Origin: Synechococcus sp. UW140
Lineage (GTDB): Bacteria; Cyanobacteriota; Cyanobacteriia; PCC-6307; Cyanobiaceae
Length of the DNA stretch: 55,172 nt
NCBI GenBank assembly: GCA_945872185.1
Contig: CAMBZX010000003.1
Coordinates: 1 to 55,172, forward strand
Direction of reading: 5' to 3'
Part shown: positions 1-9,063 of the stretch, in pieces
How positions within the stretch are numbered: the first letter of the stretch is position 1
How the letters are laid out: each line of letters opens with the position of its first letter
The notes under the pieces: generated by a model
Databases searched by the model: none
Seen by the model: only the letters and a program-made list of their open reading frames with translations
Told to the model about the DNA's origin: nothing
Translations under genes and position numbers: made by a program

Positions 1-24
1 GCTGGACGGGAATCGTCCGGGAAC

Positions 25-112
25 GGAGAGGGAGGGATTCGAACCCTCGACAGAAGTTACCTCCTGTAACTCCTTAGCAGGGAGCCGCTTTCAACCACTC
101 AGCCACCTCTCC
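25..112 (-). tRNA. tRNA-Ser (anticodon GCT)
   Basis: On the minus strand the sequence folds as a class II tRNA. The 7-bp acceptor stem pairs GGAGAGG at one end with CCTCTCC at the other. The T arm carries GGTTCGAATC-type sequence, the variable arm is long as expected for Ser/Leu tRNAs, and the anticodon loop reads CTGCTAA, giving GCT (decodes AGC/AGU). The CCA tail is not encoded. It lies 95 bp downstream of the murF-alr stop on the same strand. Confidence 0.93.
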
Positions 113-207
113 AGTGGCTCGCTGAGCTTACCTGACCACCCCGCACCCCTGGGACAATCGGCGGGGGCGGAGCGCTGGTCCACTCCTCCTGGTCCACGCC
201 TGTGGGT

Positions 208-2718
208 TCAGTCGCCGCGGAAGATCCGTTGCACCCTGCGGCTGTCAACGTTCACCAGCAGGTCGTAGGGAATCGTGCCGGCGCGCTCGGCTGCCTCTTC
301 GGGACGCAGCACCTGGCCCTCGTGGGCGCCGAAGATCAGCACGTCATCGCCGACGCAGGCCTCAGGCAGGGCCGAGAGATCGACGGCCATCGAATCCATG
401 GACACCCGCCCGAGCACCCGCGCCCGCTGTCCCTGGATCATCACTTCGCCGCAGTTGGAGAAGCTCCAGGGCACACCGTCGTTGTAACCGGCAGCAACGA
501 TGCCGATCCGCTGCTGTTCAGCTTCCACCTCATAGGTGCCGTTGTAGCCCACCCGCTGGCCGCGTTGCAGGCTGCTCACCTGCACCAGCCGGCTGAGGAA
601 GGCCAGGGCCAGCTCCAGTTCGATCGCTGCGGCCACGGCCGGCGAGGGATAGAGGCCGTAGAGGCCGAGGCCGAGGCGCACCATGTCGAAGCGGGCGGCG
701 GCGAAGCGCACGGCGCCGGAGGTGGCGGCGGCATGCACCACCAGGGGCTCGTCGCTTTCGGCGCGGATCGCGGCGACCGCCGCTTCAAAGCGGCGCAGTT
801 GTTCCTGGGTGTAGGCATCGGCGGCCGGATCATCGGCGCTCGAGAGGTGGGTCATGACCCCGCTGAGCCGCACCACCCCGGATGCCCGCAGCAAGCGGGC
901 CACCCCCAGGGCTGCCTCGGGAGCCACCCCGACCCGCCCCATGCCGCTGTCAATCTCAAGATGGACATCCAGGCTCGCCTCCATCGTGCGCAGGGTTTCC
1001 ACCAGTACCTGGGCGAAGGCCAGGGAGTAGACGACCGGGGTCAGGCGCCAGCGCACGGCTTTGTCGACTTCGTCGCTGTCCATCAACAGCACCAGCACCG
1101 GCCGATGTACCCCCGCCCGCCGCAGGGCGGCCCCTTCATCGGCGGCCGAAACGCCGATCCAGTCGACACCGCTCTCCTGCAGGGCCAGGGCGAGTCGGGC
1201 CAGTTCCGTGCCGTAGGCCCAGGCCTTGAGCACGGCCAGGATGGCCACCCGGGGTCCGCAGACGGCGCGGAAACGGGCGATGTTGCCTTGCACGGCATTG
1301 AGATCCACCAGGAAGCGGCGCGGCGCCATCGATTCCCAGATGGCGCCGGCGGCGCTCGCCAGGTCCTGGCGGGCGGCACCCTTGAGCAGCACGGTGTCGC
1401 CGGCTTGGGTGAGGCTGCGCATGGCCTGCCTCAGGGCGGTGGTGTCGGCGAGTTCGATCACCGGAGCCTCCGGCCGAGCCGCCCGCCAGGCCGCGGCGGT
1501 GTGGCCCTGGGCGGGATGGGGCAGCAGCAGCAGATGGCTGAAGCCCTGGTCCGCCGCCAGTTGGCCGATCAGGGCATGTTCGCGGGCTTCGCTGCCACCC
1601 AGCTCCCCCATGCCGCCGAACACGAACAGCCGCCGTCCTTGCTCCTGGCTGGAGCTCACCGTTTCCAGCGCAGCCTGGACGGAGATTGGATCGTCGCTGG
1701 CACTGTCGTTGACGATCGTGATGCCATCGGGAGTTCGCCAGGTCTCCATGCGGGTGGGCCCGAAGCTGTAGTCCTGCAGCACGGCCACGATGTCGTCGAC
1801 GCTGACGCCCAGTTGCAGGCCGGCGGTCATGGCGATCAGCAGATCCTCCACCAGGGGAGCGGAACGGGTGCGCACCCGCAGTTGCACGGGCTGGCCGCTG
1901 AAGTCGAGTCTGAGTAGCAGGCCGGCGCCATGGGGTTTCTGCGCGATCAGGCGGGGCTCGCTTTGACCCGTCTGCAGGCGCCTGCAGGGCAGTGGACTGG
2001 CGTCCAGCAGGGGCTCGGCGGGGGCGAGCAGCCAGTTCTGGGGCGGTAGATCCCGGAACAGGCGCATCTTTTCGCGGGCGGTCACCTCCCGGCTACCGAA
2101 GCTGCCCAGGTGGGCCAGGCCCACGTTCACCAGCACGCCGAAGTCGGGCTGCAGGATCCTGGCGATGCGCTCCATTTCGCCGGGGGCCGACACACCCGCT
2201 TCGAACACTCCCAGCTCTGTGCCGGCGGGGGCGGCGAGCACGGCCAGCGGTACCCCCACCTGGCTGTTCCAGCTGCCGGGGCTGGCTGCCACGCGGTAAC
2301 GACGGGCCAGCAGGGCCGTCAGCGCGCCCTTGACGACCGTTTTGCCGTTGCTGCCCGTGATCGCCACCACCTGGTGGATGTGCTGGCGGCGATACCAGGC
2401 CGCCAGCTGCTGCAGGGCCTCGAGCGGGTCGTCGACTTCGATCCGGGGGAGATCCGCGATCGTGGGCCAGGTTGCCGAGCCGGAAGCCGCGGCTGCCGAC
2501 CAGCCCCGCTGCACCACGGCCAGAGTGGCTCCTGACGCGAACGCGGCTGCCACGAAGTCATGGCCATCACGGCTGCGGCCACTGAGGGCGAAGAAGGCAT
2601 CGCCCGCCTGCACGCGCCGCGAATCAATCGCCACCGCCCGGATCGGCTGGGCCGCTGGCTGGCCGTGGAGCTGGCCTGCCAGCAGGCCCGCCAGCGTGCG
2701 GGGATCGGGGAGGGCCAT
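208..2718 (-). CDS. Fused MurF (UDP-MurNAc-tripeptide:D-Ala-D-Ala ligase) and alanine racemase
   Basis: The 836-residue protein carries two cell-wall enzymes. Residues about 1-455 are a Mur ligase of the MurF type with P-loop ITGSNGKT, a following SWNSQVGVPLAV stretch and a C-terminal ligase domain. It would add D-Ala-D-Ala to the UDP-MurNAc-tripeptide in the cytoplasm. Residues about 465-836 are a fold-type III alanine racemase. The PLP lysine sits in VLKAWAYG (the usual consensus is VVKANAYG), the second-base Tyr in GYNGTY, and a GYNDG motif follows. It would make D-Ala from L-Ala, so the fusion couples supply and use of D-Ala. The same architecture is known from Bacteroidetes, and the local motifs resemble that fusion. 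The ATG start is 105 bp from the divergent HNH gene. Whether the host also has separate murF and alr genes cannot be seen here. Confidence 0.9.
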   Translation of the reverse strand: MALPDPRTLAGLLAGQLHGQPAAQPIRAVAIDSRRVQAGDAFFALSGRSRDGHDFVAAAFASGATLAVVQRGWSAAAASGSATWPTIADLPRIEVDDPLEALQQLAAWYRRQHIHQVVAITGSNGKTVVKGALTALLARRYRVAASPGSWNSQVGVPLAVLAAPAGTELGVFEAGVSAPGEMERIARILQPDFGVLVNVGLAHLGSFGSREVTAREKMRLFRDLPPQNWLLAPAEPLLDASPLPCRRLQTGQSEPRLIAQKPHGAGLLLRLDFSGQPVQLRVRTRSAPLVEDLLIAMTAGLQLGVSVDDIVAVLQDYSFGPTRMETWRTPDGITIVNDSASDDPISVQAALETVSSSQEQGRRLFVFGGMGELGGSEAREHALIGQLAADQGFSHLLLLPHPAQGHTAAAWRAARPEAPVIELADTTALRQAMRSLTQAGDTVLLKGAARQDLASAAGAIWESMAPRRFLVDLNAVQGNIARFRAVCGPRVAILAVLKAWAYGTELARLALALQESGVDWIGVSAADEGAALRRAGVHRPVLVLLMDSDEVDKAVRWRLTPVVYSLAFAQVLVETLRTMEASLDVHLEIDSGMGRVGVAPEAALGVARLLRASGVVRLSGVMTHLSSADDPAADAYTQEQLRRFEAAVAAIRAESDEPLVVHAAATSGAVRFAAARFDMVRLGLGLYGLYPSPAVAAAIELELALAFLSRLVQVSSLQRGQRVGYNGTYEVEAEQQRIGIVAAGYNDGVPWSFSNCGEVMIQGQRARVLGRVSMDSMAVDLSALPEACVGDDVLIFGAHEGQVLRPEEAAERAGTIPYDLLVNVDSRRVQRIFRGD

Positions 2719-2823
2719 TGGATTTGGAGGCTAGCCAGTTGCACTGCGGCCAAGGGTCGGTCGTGCTGGACACCGATGGGATGGCCAGCTGTCGTTAGCC
2801 TTTAAGGACCTTCGGGAGGTGGC

Positions 2824-3324
2824 ATGGGCCACGTTCTCGTGCTGAACGCGTCCTACGAACCGCTCAACATCACCACCTGGCGGCGGGCGATGGTGATGGT
2901 GCTCAAGGGCAAGGCCGAGGGCCTGGAGCATGATCCCAACCACCGGATCCGGCCGGATCACCTGCTCCCCACCGTGATCCGCCTGCATCAGTTCGTGCGA
3001 GTGCCTTATCGCCAGATGCCCCTGAGCCGTCGCAATGTCTTCCAGCGCGACGGCCATCTCTGCCAATACTGCGGCTTCAGTGGGGAACCGCTCTCGATCG
3101 ATCATGTCGTGCCCCGCAGCCGCGGCGGTGCCGACATCTGGGAGAACGTCACCACCGCCTGTCTGCCCTGCAATGTGCGCAAAGGCAATCGCACCCCCCG
3201 GGAGGCCGGCATGCCCCTGCGTCGGGAGCCACGCCGCCCTCCCACCAGCCTCAACTTCGAAACAATCCGCCGCATCCATGCCGGCCAGAATCGCGAGTGG
3301 GCCAAATATGTGATCGGGGCCTGA
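2824..3324 (+). CDS. HNH endonuclease-domain protein
   Basis: The 166-residue protein belongs to the small HNH family widespread in cyanobacteria. The N-terminal segment MGHVLVLNASYEPLN is characteristic of that group. The nuclease fold lies at about residues 75-125. It has a zinc-binding CQYC, the metal/catalytic LSIDHVVPRSRGG, and a second CLPC followed by N and K residues. The active-site His is intact, so it could be catalytic. The cellular role is unknown; no partner methylase or inhibitor is adjacent. A good ribosome site (GGGAGGT) precedes the ATG. It is transcribed away from murF-alr and converges on prfA with a 41-bp gap. Confidence 0.85.
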   Translation: MGHVLVLNASYEPLNITTWRRAMVMVLKGKAEGLEHDPNHRIRPDHLLPTVIRLHQFVRVPYRQMPLSRRNVFQRDGHLCQYCGFSGEPLSIDHVVPRSRGGADIWENVTTACLPCNVRKGNRTPREAGMPLRREPRRPPTSLNFETIRRIHAGQNREWAKYVIGA

Positions 3325-3365
3325 ACGCGATGGGGGAACGTTGATCCTGCTTCCTATCCCAGCGT

Positions 3366-4481
3366 TCAGCCGTTGGCGCCGCTGGCCTGGCTGGCCAGCT
3401 CCTGCAGCTGGCGGCTCTGTTCGGCGGCGATGCAGGCTTCGATGACATCTTCGAGCTGGCCGTTGAGCACGGGCTCGAGTGAGAAGTTCTGGCCAAGCCG
3501 GTGGTCGGTCACGCGGCTGTCTTTGGCGTTGTAGGTGCGGATTTTTTCACTGCGATCGCCGCTGCCTACCTGGGAGCGGCGCACATCGCGTTCTCGGGCG
3601 TTGGCTTCGGCCAATTGCCGCTCGTAAAGCTTGGCCCGCAGGATTTCCATCGCCCGTTCGCGGTTCTGCAGTTGGGAGCGTTCCTGGGTGCAGAACACGC
3701 GGATGCCGGTGGGTTTGTGCAGCAGGTCGACGGCGGTTTCCACCTTGTTGACGTTCTGACCACCGGCGCCACCGGAGCGGGCGGTGCTGATCTCCAGATC
3801 GCCCGGGTCGATCTGCACTTCCACCGGATCGGCTTCGGGCATCACTGCCACCGTGGCGGTGGAGGTGTGCACCCGCCCCTGGGATTCGGTGGCCGGCACC
3901 CGCTGAACGCGATGCACGCCCGCCTCGAACTTCAGCTGGCTGTAGACCCCATCGCCCCGGATCGAAAGAATCAATTCCTTGTAGCCGCCCAGGTCGGCTT
4001 CGGAGGCGCTGACCGGCTGCACCTGCCAGCCACGGCCCTGGGCATAGCGCTCGTACATGCGGGCCAGATCCCCGGCCCAGAGACTGGCCTCATCGCCACC
4101 GGCACCGGCGCGGATCTCCAGCATGATGCTGCGCTCATCGCGGGGATCCGTAGGCAACAGGGCCAGAGTGAGGCGCTGCAGCAGCACGTTGATCCGTTGC
4201 TCGAGCGACTCGAGATCGCTGACGGCCAGCTCGACCAATTCCGTCATGGCCGGATCATCCCGGTGCTCCTTGACCAGGTTGCGGCTTTGCAGCTGCTCCT
4301 GTTGCAACTTGCGCAGCTGCTGGTGGTCGAGCACCAGGGGTTCGAGCCGGGCCCGTTCCCGGGCAATCGACTGCAGCCGGGGCGGATCGGCTGCCACCGC
4401 TGGATCAGCCAGCTGCCGTTCCAGCGTCTCGAAGGTGTGACAGGCCCTTTCCAGGCGTTCGCTGAGTAGGGCAGGGTCCAT
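3366..4481 (-). CDS. prfA: Peptide chain release factor 1
   Basis: The 371-residue protein is the class I release factor that reads UAA and UAG and triggers peptidyl-tRNA hydrolysis on the ribosome. The hydrolysis motif is [10 protein letters not shown], at about residue 235. The codon-recognition tripeptide position reads PAT (in QRVPATESQ), the PxT form of RF1 rather than the SPF of RF2. Length fits RF1 (about 360). The ATG at 4481 lies about 55 bp downstream of the terminator that closes the ribosomal cluster, so prfA probably needs its own promoter or readthrough. Confidence 0.96.
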   Translation of the reverse strand: MDPALLSERLERACHTFETLERQLADPAVAADPPRLQSIARERARLEPLVLDHQQLRKLQQEQLQSRNLVKEHRDDPAMTELVELAVSDLESLEQRINVLLQRLTLALLPTDPRDERSIMLEIRAGAGGDEASLWAGDLARMYERYAQGRGWQVQPVSASEADLGGYKELILSIRGDGVYSQLKFEAGVHRVQRVPATESQGRVHTSTATVAVMPEADPVEVQIDPGDLEISTARSGGAGGQNVNKVETAVDLLHKPTGIRVFCTQERSQLQNRERAMEILRAKLYERQLAEANARERDVRRSQVGSGDRSEKIRTYNAKDSRVTDHRLGQNFSLEPVLNGQLEDVIEACIAAEQSRQLQELASQASGANG

Positions 4482-4534
4482 GGCGAATGGCGTCCGGAAG
4501 GCGCCGGAACGGCAGGCGAAGAGGCGCGGAAACG

Positions 4535-4571
4535 TTCAAAATAAAAGCCGGATGCCCTGGGACATCCGGCT
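4535..4571 (-). terminator. Intrinsic terminator of the ribosomal protein supercluster
   Basis: On the minus strand a 9-bp perfect stem (AGCCGGATG / CATCCGGCT, 4546-4554 with 4563-4571) is followed at once by TTTTATTTTGA. It sits 77 bp after the rpmE stop and before prfA. It is one of the clearest Rho-independent terminators in the window. Confidence 0.9.
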
Positions 4572-4648
4572 CGCTGGCAGGTCTGGATGCAGTCGGCCAA
4601 GAGCCAGCTGAAGTGCTTCAGTCCTGGGGATCAGGCGTGATCCGCTGG

Positions 4649-4960
4649 TCAGCCGGCGCTGGTTGCCGCTGTTTTGTCAGCATTGTCACCAGCTGTGGCG
4701 CCGCTATCCACCGCTGGGGCGGCCGGTTTCTGGGCAGCGGTGGCGGAGTCGAGGCCAGCCATGCCGTACTTGCGCATGAAGCGATCCACCCGTCCCTCGG
4801 TGTCCAGGATTTTCTGGGTACCGGTATAGAAGGGGTGGTTGCCGCTCCACACGTCGACGTGGAGCTCGGGGCTGGTGGAGCCGGTGGTCATCACCACCTC
4901 CCCATTGCAGATCACCTTGGCATCGGGATACCAGGTGGGATGGATGTCGGCCTTGGGCAT
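4649..4960 (-). CDS. rpmE: 50S ribosomal protein L31
   Basis: The 103-residue L31 has the typical core MPKADIHPTWY, then HPFYTGTQK and GRVDRFMRKYG. It binds the 50S subunit near the central protuberance and bridges to the 30S. Of the four Cys of zinc-binding L31, only one remains (VICNGEV), and the HPFYTG region has none, so this is a zinc-independent form. An Ala/Thr-rich C-terminal tail of about 25 residues extends beyond the common L31 length. It is the last gene before the cluster terminator. Confidence 0.93.
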   Translation of the reverse strand: MPKADIHPTWYPDAKVICNGEVVMTTGSTSPELHVDVWSGNHPFYTGTQKILDTEGRVDRFMRKYGMAGLDSATAAQKPAAPAVDSGATAGDNADKTAATSAG

Positions 4961-4998
4961 GACGGGTGAAGCGGTCGGAGACGGGTACGGAGCTGGAA

Positions 4999-5406
4999 TC
5001 AGCGCTTGGAGAACTGGGGCGCTTTGCGGGCTTTCTTGAGGCCGTACTTGCGGCGCTCCTTAGCCCGGGGATCGCGGCTGAGATGGCCTTCCACCTTGAG
5101 CGGCTTGCGATTATCCGGGGAGAGATCGCACAGGGCGCGGGCCGCACCTTGCTTGATGGCATCAGCCTGGCCAGTGAGGCCGCCGCCGCGCACATTCACC
5201 AGCAGGTCGTACTGGCCTTCGAGGCCGAGCGTCTGCAGGGGAGCCTTCACCGCCGCCAGATAGACGGGGTTGTAGTTGAGATAGTTGTCGCCGGGACGGC
5301 CATTGATGGTGACAGTGCCACTGCCGGGCACAACCCGCACGCGGGCCACGGCCGTTTTGCGGCGGCCGGTTCCCCAGTAGACGACGCGGTTGGAAGAGCT
5401 GGTCAT
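4999..5406 (-). CDS. rpsI: 30S ribosomal protein S9
   Basis: The 135-residue S9 has the signature [13 protein letters not shown] near the N-terminus and the family C-terminus [11 protein letters not shown]. That basic tail reaches the ribosomal P site and contacts tRNA. The start codon overlaps the rplM stop by 4 nt (ATGA), so translation is probably coupled. rplM-rpsI is a conserved pair. Confidence 0.97.
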   Translation of the reverse strand: MTSSSNRVVYWGTGRRKTAVARVRVVPGSGTVTINGRPGDNYLNYNPVYLAAVKAPLQTLGLEGQYDLLVNVRGGGLTGQADAIKQGAARALCDLSPDNRKPLKVEGHLSRDPRAKERRKYGLKKARKAPQFSKR

Positions 5407-5864
5407 TTGGTGGCGGCGGCGGTGGTGGCGGGATCGAGGGCGAGGATCTGGGGCTGCTGGGCGGCATGGGGATGCTCAGCGCCCTTGTAGACCTTCAGCT
5501 TGCGAAACAACTGGCGCCCGAGGGCGTTGTGGGGAAGCATGCCCTTGATGGCCACTTCGATGATCCGCTCGGGCAGACGTCCCTGCAGGTGGGCGAAGGT
5601 TTCGGTCTTCATGCCACCGGGGCGGCCGGAATGACGGCGATAGAGCTTTTGGGTGGGCTTGTTGCCGCTGATCCGGATCTTGTCGGCGTTGATCACCACG
5701 ACAAAGTCGCCGGTATCAAGGTGGGGGGTGTAGGTGGGCTTGTTCTTGCCACGCAGCACCTGGGCCACCTCACTGGCCAGCCGGCCGAGGGTCTGATCCG
5801 TCGCGTCGACCAGGTACCACTGGCGGTCGAGTGTGTCGAGGGAAGGCAGGGTTGTCTTGTTCAT
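5403..5864 (-). CDS. rplM: 50S ribosomal protein L13
   Basis: The 153-residue L13 is an early-assembly protein of the 50S subunit. The core reads [15 protein letters not shown], then [32 protein letters not shown] and [11 protein letters not shown] choose the ATG at 5864 (MNKTTLPS); the ORF track adds 15 unlikely residues upstream. It overlaps rpsI by 4 nt. A 186-bp spacer separates it from truA, longer than most gaps in the cluster. Confidence 0.97.
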   Translation of the reverse strand: MNKTTLPSLDTLDRQWYLVDATDQTLGRLASEVAQVLRGKNKPTYTPHLDTGDFVVVINADKIRISGNKPTQKLYRRHSGRPGGMKTETFAHLQGRLPERIIEVAIKGMLPHNALGRQLFRKLKVYKGAEHPHAAQQPQILALDPATTAAATK

Positions 5865-6050
5865 TGCGCCTGATGGGCACCGGCTGACCGGCTTGGAAGA
5901 CCACCACATCCGTGCTGTACGGCGGATGGCGTGAGCTGAGGTGAACCTACCGCGCCGCCGTTCTGGTCCCGGCAGCAGGGCGGATGCCAGGCTGAGGGAA
6001 CAAAGCGATGGGTTGGCAGAACAACAGCGCCAGCCTCGAATCGACCCGAT

Positions 6051-6971
6051 CTAAGCAGGTGTCGACGACACCGGGGAGACATCCAGGGATCCGGGCTCGC
6101 TCAGTGCTGCGTTCGCAGGGACACTGATCGATTCCGGAACTGGAGGTGGATCGGACGATTTCAGCTGAAACCGCGGTTGGCAATCATACCAGGCGGCTTC
6201 TGGGAACACGGGTTCCGCATAGCCCACCCGCAGCAGGCAGAGGCCCTGGGGAGGCGCGGCCTCCCGCACTTCCGCCCGTGCCCGGGTGCGCCAGCGCTGT
6301 TCGAAGGCCGCCACGCTGAGGCTCCCCTCCCCTACGGCCACCAGCTGGCCCATGACCAGTCGCACCATGCCGTAGAGGAAGCCGCTGGCCTGGAGTTCCA
6401 CCGTGATCAGATCGCCCTGGCGCTCAAGGCTCACCGCCTGCATCGTGGTGCGGGCATGGGCGCGACGGCTACCGGCCCGCTGGAAGGCCGCGAAATCGTG
6501 CTCCCCCACCAGGGTGTTCAGGGCGGCGTCCATGGCCTGTTCGTCGAGGCGAAGCCGGTAGCGATGCCAGCTCCAGGCGCTGAGAAACAGGTTGGGGCTG
6601 CGGCCGTTGTGGATCGTGTAGCGGTAGCGCCGGTAGCGAGCGGAGAAGCAGGCATGCCACGCGCTCGGCACTTCGCAGGCCGCCCGCACCCGGATCGTGG
6701 CGGGCAGGCGGCCATTGAGGGCTTTGGCCCAACGCTCGGCTGGAATCGGCCCGGCGGCGTCAAAATGAACCACCTGCGCGGCGGCATGGACACCGCTGTC
6801 GGTGCGGCCAGCGGCCACGCTGCGGATCGGGCACTGCGGATCCAGGGCGCCGATCGCCGTCTCCAGCACCTCCTGGACACTGATCTGATGCGGTTGTCGC
6901 TGCCAACCGTGATAAGCCGAACCCTCGTACTGGAGGCAGAGGGCGATCCGGCGGGTCGCAGCTCTCTCCAG
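6051..6971 (-). CDS. truA: tRNA pseudouridine synthase A
   Basis: TruA converts U38-U40 in the anticodon arm of many tRNAs to pseudouridine. The catalytic Asp is in [11 protein letters not shown]. Other family motifs are [22 protein letters not shown] and [11 protein letters not shown]. The ORF track begins at a GTG (6869), but the conserved N-terminus [21 protein letters not shown] is encoded upstream. No ATG, GTG or TTG occurs in that frame before an in-frame stop inside rplQ. The coordinate given uses a CTG (6971) as a placeholder start; a sequence error or noncanonical start must be considered. A 12-bp perfect inverted repeat overlaps this 5' region. The C-terminal 45 or so residues are low-complexity. 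Confidence 0.88.
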   Translation of the reverse strand: MERAATRRIALCLQYEGSAYHGWQRQPHQISVQEVLETAIGALDPQCPIRSVAAGRTDSGVHAAAQVVHFDAAGPIPAERWAKALNGRLPATIRVRAACEVPSAWHACFSARYRRYRYTIHNGRSPNLFLSAWSWHRYRLRLDEQAMDAALNTLVGEHDFAAFQRAGSRRAHARTTMQAVSLERQGDLITVELQASGFLYGMVRLVMGQLVAVGEGSLSVAAFEQRWRTRARAEVREAAPPQGLCLLRVGYAEPVFPEAAWYDCQPRFQLKSSDPPPVPESISVPANAALSEPGSLDVSPVSSTPA

Positions 6972-6985
6972 GGACGAGGGTTCGG
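6917..6985 (-). repeat. 12-bp perfect inverted repeat at the 5' end of truA
   Basis: The arms CCGAACCCTCGT (6917-6928) and ACGAGGGTTCGG (6974-6985) are perfect complements with a 45-nt loop. In the message the second arm overlaps the codons for YEGSA of TruA. The only plausible start region, with a GGAGAGAG stretch, lies in the loop. It could control truA translation or be an attenuator after rplQ; no U-run follows. Confidence 0.6.
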
Positions 6986-7015
6986 CAACGGAGCCGGAGT
7001 TGGCAGTTGTTGCGT

Positions 7016-7366
7016 TCAGACGAGCTCGATGATCGCCATCTCGGCGTTGTCGCCGCGGCGGCGGACGGTGCGAATGATGCGCGTGTAGCCGCCGTTGCGT
7101 TCGCCGTAGCGATCCTGGGCCTTGTCAAACAGGGCGTGGACCAGTTGCTTGTCGTAGATGTAGCCGATGGCGCGGCGGCGAGCCGAGAGGCTGCCGTCCT
7201 TGGCCAGCGTGATCATGCGCTCGGTTTCGTCCCGCAGCGCTTTGGCGCGGGCCTTGGTGGTGGTGACACGACCTTCGCGGATCAGCTGGGTGGTCAGGCC
7301 ACGCAGCAGGGCTTTGCGTTGGTCGGCGGGGCGTCCCAGCAGGGGGACTCGGCACTGGTGTCGCAT
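7016..7366 (-). CDS. rplQ: 50S ribosomal protein L17
   Basis: The 116-residue L17 begins [24 protein letters not shown] and ends [23 protein letters not shown], both diagnostic. It binds 23S rRNA near the tunnel exit side of the 50S subunit. It follows rpoA by 59 nt, the usual alpha-operon order (rpsM-rpsK-rpoA-rplQ). Confidence 0.97.
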   Translation of the reverse strand: MRHQCRVPLLGRPADQRKALLRGLTTQLIREGRVTTTKARAKALRDETERMITLAKDGSLSARRRAIGYIYDKQLVHALFDKAQDRYGERNGGYTRIIRTVRRRGDNAEMAIIELV

Positions 7367-7425
7367 GGGTCAGGTCTCGGCTGTCGCGAAAGGGGGCTTC
7401 GGGGAGGGGTGACGCAGGGGAGCGC

Positions 7426-8364
7426 TCAGGCGCTCGTGCGGCTCTGGGGCAGGGAGATGCCGATCCGCTCGAGGGCTTCGATCACCTCGTCGGCCGACTT
7501 GGAACCGAAGTTCTTGATTTCCAGGAGATCCTCGTAGCTGAAGCCCATCAGGTCGGAGACGGAGTTGACCTGGGCGCGCTTGAGGCAGTTGTAAGCCCGA
7601 ACCGAAAGGTTCAGTTCTTCCAGGGGGATCTGGGCTTCGGCCGAGGGTTCGGGCTCAAGGCCCGGTTCCTCGTTCATCGTGAGGCTGGCCAGCGGTTGGA
7701 ACAGGCCGATCAGCTGGTTGGCCGCCTGGGCCATGGCGTCATCGGGGGTGATGCTGCCATGGGTCTCGATTTCGAGCCGCAGGCGTTCGCGGGCTGAACC
7801 CCCTTCGCCAACGGCGGTTTCGTCAACGGTGTAGTTGACGCGCTTGACCGGCATGAACACCGCATCGATCTGAAGCAGATCGATGGCACTGGTGTCCTCG
7901 TTGTGGCGGTCGACGGGGCGGTAGCCGATGCCTCGCTCGACATGCACCTCCATCTCCAGGCTGTGGCCCTCGGCCACCACGGCGATCAGCCGGGCACCGT
8001 CAACCACCTGCACCTGGGAAGAGAACTGCAGATCAGACGCTGTGACGGTGGCGGGGCCATTGACCACCAGCCGACCGATCTCCAGTTCGCGGCTGCGGCT
8101 GTTGACCGGCACTGACTTGCAATTGAGCAGGATGTCCAGGACGTCTTCTTTGACGCCGGGCACTGTGGCGTATTCGTGGTTGACGTTGGCGATGCGCACG
8201 GCGGTGATCGCGCTGCCCTCAAGGCCCCCGATCAGAACCCGCCGCAGGGCATTGCCCAGGGTGGTGGCCTGACCACGGTCGAGCGGACCGATCACGAAGA
8301 CGCCCGTCTGGGAACGGTCGTCGGCAATATGGTGCTCGACCCGATCGATCTGGTACTGCAACAC
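7426..8364 (-). CDS. rpoA: RNA polymerase alpha subunit
   Basis: The 312-residue alpha subunit has the N-terminal dimerisation/assembly domain ([20 protein letters not shown], residues about 25-45) and an acidic linker near residue 230. The C-terminal DNA- and activator-binding domain contains [15 protein letters not shown] and [15 protein letters not shown]. It dimerises to nucleate core RNA polymerase. Its place between rpsK and rplQ couples polymerase and ribosome supply. Confidence 0.98.
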   Translation of the reverse strand: MLQYQIDRVEHHIADDRSQTGVFVIGPLDRGQATTLGNALRRVLIGGLEGSAITAVRIANVNHEYATVPGVKEDVLDILLNCKSVPVNSRSRELEIGRLVVNGPATVTASDLQFSSQVQVVDGARLIAVVAEGHSLEMEVHVERGIGYRPVDRHNEDTSAIDLLQIDAVFMPVKRVNYTVDETAVGEGGSARERLRLEIETHGSITPDDAMAQAANQLIGLFQPLASLTMNEEPGLEPEPSAEAQIPLEELNLSVRAYNCLKRAQVNSVSDLMGFSYEDLLEIKNFGSKSADEVIEALERIGISLPQSRTSA

Positions 8365-8423
8365 GGTCTGAGAGGGCGGAGAGGTGGACGGAGCCGGTAG
8401 GCGGTGACGCTGAGCTGGTGGGA

Positions 8424-8816
8424 TCAGACCCGCCGACGCTTGGCACGCCGACAGCCGTTGTGGGGCAAGGGCGTGACGTCACGGATCAGGGTGATCTCGA
8501 GGCCTGCAACCTGCAGAGCCCGGATAGCGGTTTCGCGACCGGAGCCCGGACCTCGGACCAACACTTCGATCTGGCGCATGCCTTGCTCGAGGGCACGGCG
8601 GGCGGCGGCTTCGGCGGCGGTCTGGGCGGCGAACGGGGTGCCCTTACGAGCTCCCTTGAAACCGCTGGCTCCCGCAGACGACCAGCTGATCACTTCACCG
8701 GCGGTGTCGGTGATCGAAACGATGGTGTTGTTGAACGTGCTCTGGATGTGTGCCACACCATTGGGCACATTGCGCTTGGCCTTCTTGGGGCCGGTTTTCT
8801 TGGCGGGCTTGGCCAT
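8424..8816 (-). CDS. rpsK: 30S ribosomal protein S11
   Basis: The 130-residue S11 forms part of the 30S platform. I start it at ATG 8816 ([20 protein letters not shown]) because the family begins there; the 270-residue ORF-track version includes 140 unrelated residues from the spacer. The core reads [18 protein letters not shown] and ends [19 protein letters not shown]. Confidence 0.97.
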   Translation of the reverse strand: MAKPAKKTGPKKAKRNVPNGVAHIQSTFNNTIVSITDTAGEVISWSSAGASGFKGARKGTPFAAQTAAEAAARRALEQGMRQIEVLVRGPGSGRETAIRALQVAGLEITLIRDVTPLPHNGCRRAKRRRV

Positions 8817-9063
8817 GGAATGGAGGAAGCCCTGCAACAGCAGGGAGGTGATCGTGGAACTTGGAGACCTCGGTGACGACGCCCTCAATAGGGGCAGCGG
8901 CGGGGTCGGTGCCCAGCGCCGAGGCTGGGACTTGGGGCGCTGGAGTGGAGTCTGGGGAAGCTCAGGCGTGAAGCCTTGCCCTGGACTCGTCGTTGGGGGG
9001 CGCTGGAGCGGCGCCCGAATCCCACCATCCAGCTGATGGAACTGTGTGCGGAACGGAAGTGGA
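8817..9063 (-). other. 247-bp spacer between rpsK and rpsM
   Basis: This is the longest gap inside the compact ribosomal cluster. I see no gene in it. It contains small inverted repeats, for example CCCTGC/GCAGGG near 8831-8846 and GGGCGC/GCGCCC near 8996-9014. It may hold a processing site, a translational operator or an internal promoter; nothing decisive is visible. Confidence 0.4.

Noticed and set aside
202-1917. 571-residue plus-strand ORF opposite murF-alr
   Set aside because: It is His/Gln/Gly-rich with no family motif and lies fully antisense to a well-supported gene; a GC-rich shadow frame.
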